A stretch of DNA of 17,733 bases from Clostridia bacterium (GTDB lineage: Bacteria > Bacillota > Clostridia > TANB77 > CAG-508): positions 1 to 17,733 of the forward strand of contig CAADUD010000085.1 of the NCBI GenBank assembly GCA_900752095.1, in the 5' to 3' direction. Positions 15,383 through 17,733 of this stretch are shown piece by piece (positions within the stretch are counted from its first letter, which is position 1; each line of letters begins with the position of its first letter). The position numbers and the translations under genes are program-made. The notes under the pieces are model-generated. The model had not been told where the DNA came from, searched no databases, and worked only from the letters and a program-made list of their open reading frames with translations.

Positions 15383-17733
15383 ATGATAAAAAAATTAGCA
15401 AAAATGCTAGGAGTAACCGTGGGAATAACAGGAATAACTGCAGCAATTGCAGCAACTGTTGCACTTAATCTACCAATGGAAAATTTAGAGCAACATAGTC
15501 ACACATCTTTAGCATTTTCAGGATGTCGAAGAATTTTAATTAAAGAAGAAAGAAAAGTAGGATCAGACTTATGGAGACCAATTTCTACAAGTGGACAAGA
15601 TGATATTTATTGTGTGGAGCCAGGATCTCCTTTAAGAGTTAGCGAATATACACCAGAAGAGATTCAAGAATATGAAGGAAGAAAAACTAGTAGAGCTTGC
15701 CCAGCACATGCAGGAGATCCTCCTGGATATAGATTATATAGTACTACTTATTATGAATGCCAAAATGAACACTATACAGAAAGCAGTACTCGCATTTATG
15801 GAAAAAGAGTAGATAACCTATATGATGTAGCATATATTACTTCTTTCTATCCACAACCAGGTCAAGACTCTATATCTGGTTCAGAAAGCTATGAAACGTG
15901 GGCAGATTCGAAACAACAAGCTATTTGGATGTCTCCACTATCCCAAAAAGGGGATCCAGGTAGAGGTACTGCAAGAGAAGAAGGTGAAAATTTAAGAAAT
16001 CAATCTTTGGAATATCAAGACTTCTATGAAAAAATCATGGAAGGCAAAAAAGGAATGAAACCACAAAATTTAACAAATTCTAATGAAGTAAAATGGAATA
16101 CCAACCAAGAAACAAAGCTTCATACCATAGGACCTTTTAAACTAAATTATGTGAATGGAAAATATTCTGGAGGAAAAGCATTTGGTGGCATTTCTGATAT
16201 GTATTTAGTTGATAATAATGGAAATAGAATTGATATTGTTAACTTTGTAATGCCACAAAGACAACCACAAACTACAAATCAAAATTATCCATTTAATTAT
16301 GATTTAGGTAGTCCAAGATTCTTTAGTAACTATGATGAAGGTTACCAAATTGATAACCCAAACTGTGTAGATTATTGGGACTGGACCAGATATTATCCAA
16401 ATCCTGGAGAAGAATTTTATGTAGAAGTTAATTATTTAGGAGATGATGTTGGTTCTTTAAAACTACATGTTGATTTTCAATATTTGGAATGCACTACAGA
16501 AGTTTGTATTCGCGAAGGAAAAAGTAAAAGAGTAAGTGAATACACGCACAACCATATTGTACACGTTATTCCTTCTTTACCACCTATTGTATGTACAGAC
16601 TGTATAAGAATTTCAAAAGTAGTAACAGACCATATGCAAAATAGTGTTTACATCGCAAGAGCAGACAGACGATTAATACAAGAAAGCTTAGAAATCGAAA
16701 TTTTTGGAAACCCATATATGTCTGCAAGAATGAAACTAGGTGGATTTGTATTTGAAGACATTCCACAAACAAAAGAAAGTATTGCAAATGGGCAAAAAGA
16801 CCAAAATGATATTAACTTAAAAAATATAGAAGTAGCATTAATAGATGCAGAAACAGGAGATTTAGCACATTTAACTACATTACAAGAAGAAAATCCAAAT
16901 GCCACAAACAAAGAAATTAACGATTTAGATGATTATGGTAGGAGAATTAATCCTACTTTAACAGATGAAAATGGCTATTATGAATTTAGAGGTGTAAGTA
17001 GAGAGAAAAAATATTATGTACAATTTACCTATAATGGACAAATTTATACAGCTACAGAATACTTAAGTGATACTGGAGCAGATACAGTAGCAGAAATGGT
17101 AGATAACGGAGACTATGATGGAGCTACTAGAAACAAGGATTGGCAAGTAACCTCTAAAGGAACAGAATTAACAGATGAAAGAGATAATTATGATGAATCT
17201 TTTGCAGAAATTGGTTCATCACCAAACAACTATATCTCGGATAATTCTTTAAGATCAGGTGCATTAGAAAGAGTAAATGGAGATTATTATAACGAAACAT
17301 TTTCTATTTATACACTATCTGGAATCACCTTAAATCCACAAGGAGAATATGAATATAACCCTAGAGAACAATTAATAGATAGTTACTTACAGGTAGAAAA
17401 TGGATATGTAATTAATACTGCAGAAACAGATAATCCAGAACTAACAGAAGGAATTATTAGTAAAGAAATTAGAGATTATATTGAAAGAAACAGAAAATAT
17501 CCAACCAATTTAAAAACACAAATTTATGAAGATATTGCAAGAAATAATGATGAAACATGGAAGAAACTTCAATTTATAGAGGATTGCAAAATACAATCAT
17601 ATACCAAAAATCAAGATGCAGATCGTGAAAGAGATTATGATTTATACCCAGTTTATGACCAATTTACAACATTTGTAGCAAGCGGAAATTTATATCCAAA
17701 TAATAGTTATGAAAATGGGACATATGAAGATAA
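15383..17733 (+). CDS. Large Cys-containing surface protein with thioester-domain-like N-terminus (3' end outside window)
   Basis: The frame is open from ATG 15383 to the window end (783 codons plus two bases), so the gene is cut by the edge. A signal peptide or anchor occupies about residues 1-29. The N-terminal domain (about 45-220) has YCVEPG (C77) and KQQAIWMS (177-184), matching the Cys motif and the TQXA-like motif of Gram-positive thioester adhesin domains. A beta region follows (about 248-400; starts GPFKLNY). Then come cysteine pairs C370/C375 and C404/C407 (CTDC), and an SdrD_B-like module (about 452-620) starting GGFVFED, with ENGYYEFRGV, YVQFTYNGQIYTATEY and a closing SSPNNY, as in large surface proteins of gut Clostridia. 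The ribosome site AGGAGG (15365-15370) is 12 bases from ATG, rather far, but no better start exists. It is co-transcribed with the preceding surface gene. Thioester function is inference. Confidence 0.75.
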   Translation, partial: MIKKLAKMLGVTVGITGITAAIAATVALNLPMENLEQHSHTSLAFSGCRRILIKEERKVGSDLWRPISTSGQDDIYCVEPGSPLRVSEYTPEEIQEYEGRKTSRACPAHAGDPPGYRLYSTTYYECQNEHYTESSTRIYGKRVDNLYDVAYITSFYPQPGQDSISGSESYETWADSKQQAIWMSPLSQKGDPGRGTAREEGENLRNQSLEYQDFYEKIMEGKKGMKPQNLTNSNEVKWNTNQETKLHTIGPFKLNYVNGKYSGGKAFGGISDMYLVDNNGNRIDIVNFVMPQRQPQTTNQNYPFNYDLGSPRFFSNYDEGYQIDNPNCVDYWDWTRYYPNPGEEFYVEVNYLGDDVGSLKLHVDFQYLECTTEVCIREGKSKRVSEYTHNHIVHVIPSLPPIVCTDCIRISKVVTDHMQNSVYIARADRRLIQESLEIEIFGNPYMSARMKLGGFVFEDIPQTKESIANGQKDQNDINLKNIEVALIDAETGDLAHLTTLQEENPNATNKEINDLDDYGRRINPTLTDENGYYEFRGVSREKKYYVQFTYNGQIYTATEYLSDTGADTVAEMVDNGDYDGATRNKDWQVTSKGTELTDERDNYDESFAEIGSSPNNYISDNSLRSGALERVNGDYYNETFSIYTLSGITLNPQGEYEYNPREQLIDSYLQVENGYVINTAETDNPELTEGIISKEIRDYIERNRKYPTNLKTQIYEDIARNNDETWKKLQFIEDCKIQSYTKNQDADRERDYDLYPVYDQFTTFVASGNLYPNNSYENGTYED

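Noticed and set aside
15520..15530. Second Spo0A-box heptamer (TGTCGAA)
   Set aside because: It lies within coding sequence (around C48 of the last protein) with no nearby promoter, so it is most likely chance.
16584..16911. Overlapping minus-strand frames in the last surface gene
   Set aside because: They overlap each other and the well-supported plus-strand frame, and look like reverse-complement artefacts.

Overview
The window is very AT-rich with strongly A/T-ending codons. It combines a mecA-type adaptor gene, a DUF4321-radC-mreBCD-mrdA-minC cluster and large SdrD_B/DUF11-type surface proteins. This points to a low-GC, Gram-positive, rod-forming Firmicute, most likely an uncultured gut member of the Clostridia. 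No rRNA, tRNA, CRISPR array, insertion sequence or phage gene was seen.

Layout. (1) Positions 1-126 hold no convincing gene, only ORFs under 25 codons, and then a near-ideal vegetative promoter (78-106). This drives a membrane-anchored M23 peptidoglycan endopeptidase (127-1128). The peptidase gene converges on mecA (minus, 1157-1816), and both share a hairpin terminator that contains the last bases of mecA. (2) A second strong promoter (1972-2000) starts the cell-shape cluster: a DUF4321 membrane protein, radC, mreB, mreC, mreD (start revised here to GTG 5147), mrdA/PBP2 (TTG start) and minC. It ends at a 14-bp hairpin. minC is not followed by minD or minE. (3) A compact minus-strand operon of three small unknown genes (9767 down to 8696) follows. 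It includes a 56-residue, Met-rich protein whose gene is shorter than usual ORF cut-offs. (4) A 468-bp divergent regulatory region leads into a plus-strand, two-gene surface-protein operon. The first gene encodes a 1707-residue exported protein with a signal peptide, several DUF11-like modules, one SdrD_B-like module and a C-terminal membrane anchor. The second is cut by the window end (at least 783 residues). It carries an N-terminal domain with thioester-adhesin-like motifs, cysteine clusters and an SdrD_B-like module.

How the genes fit together. The first half is cell-wall elongation and shape machinery: MreBCD scaffold, PBP2 transpeptidase, an M23 hydrolase and the MinC division-site inhibitor. 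MecA is a proteolytic adaptor. The second half is a probable surface adhesin or fibre locus with its own promoter and a possible Spo0A-type operator. The part least explained by known systems is the small three-gene operon, followed by the cysteine-rich, possibly thioester-bearing adhesin pair.
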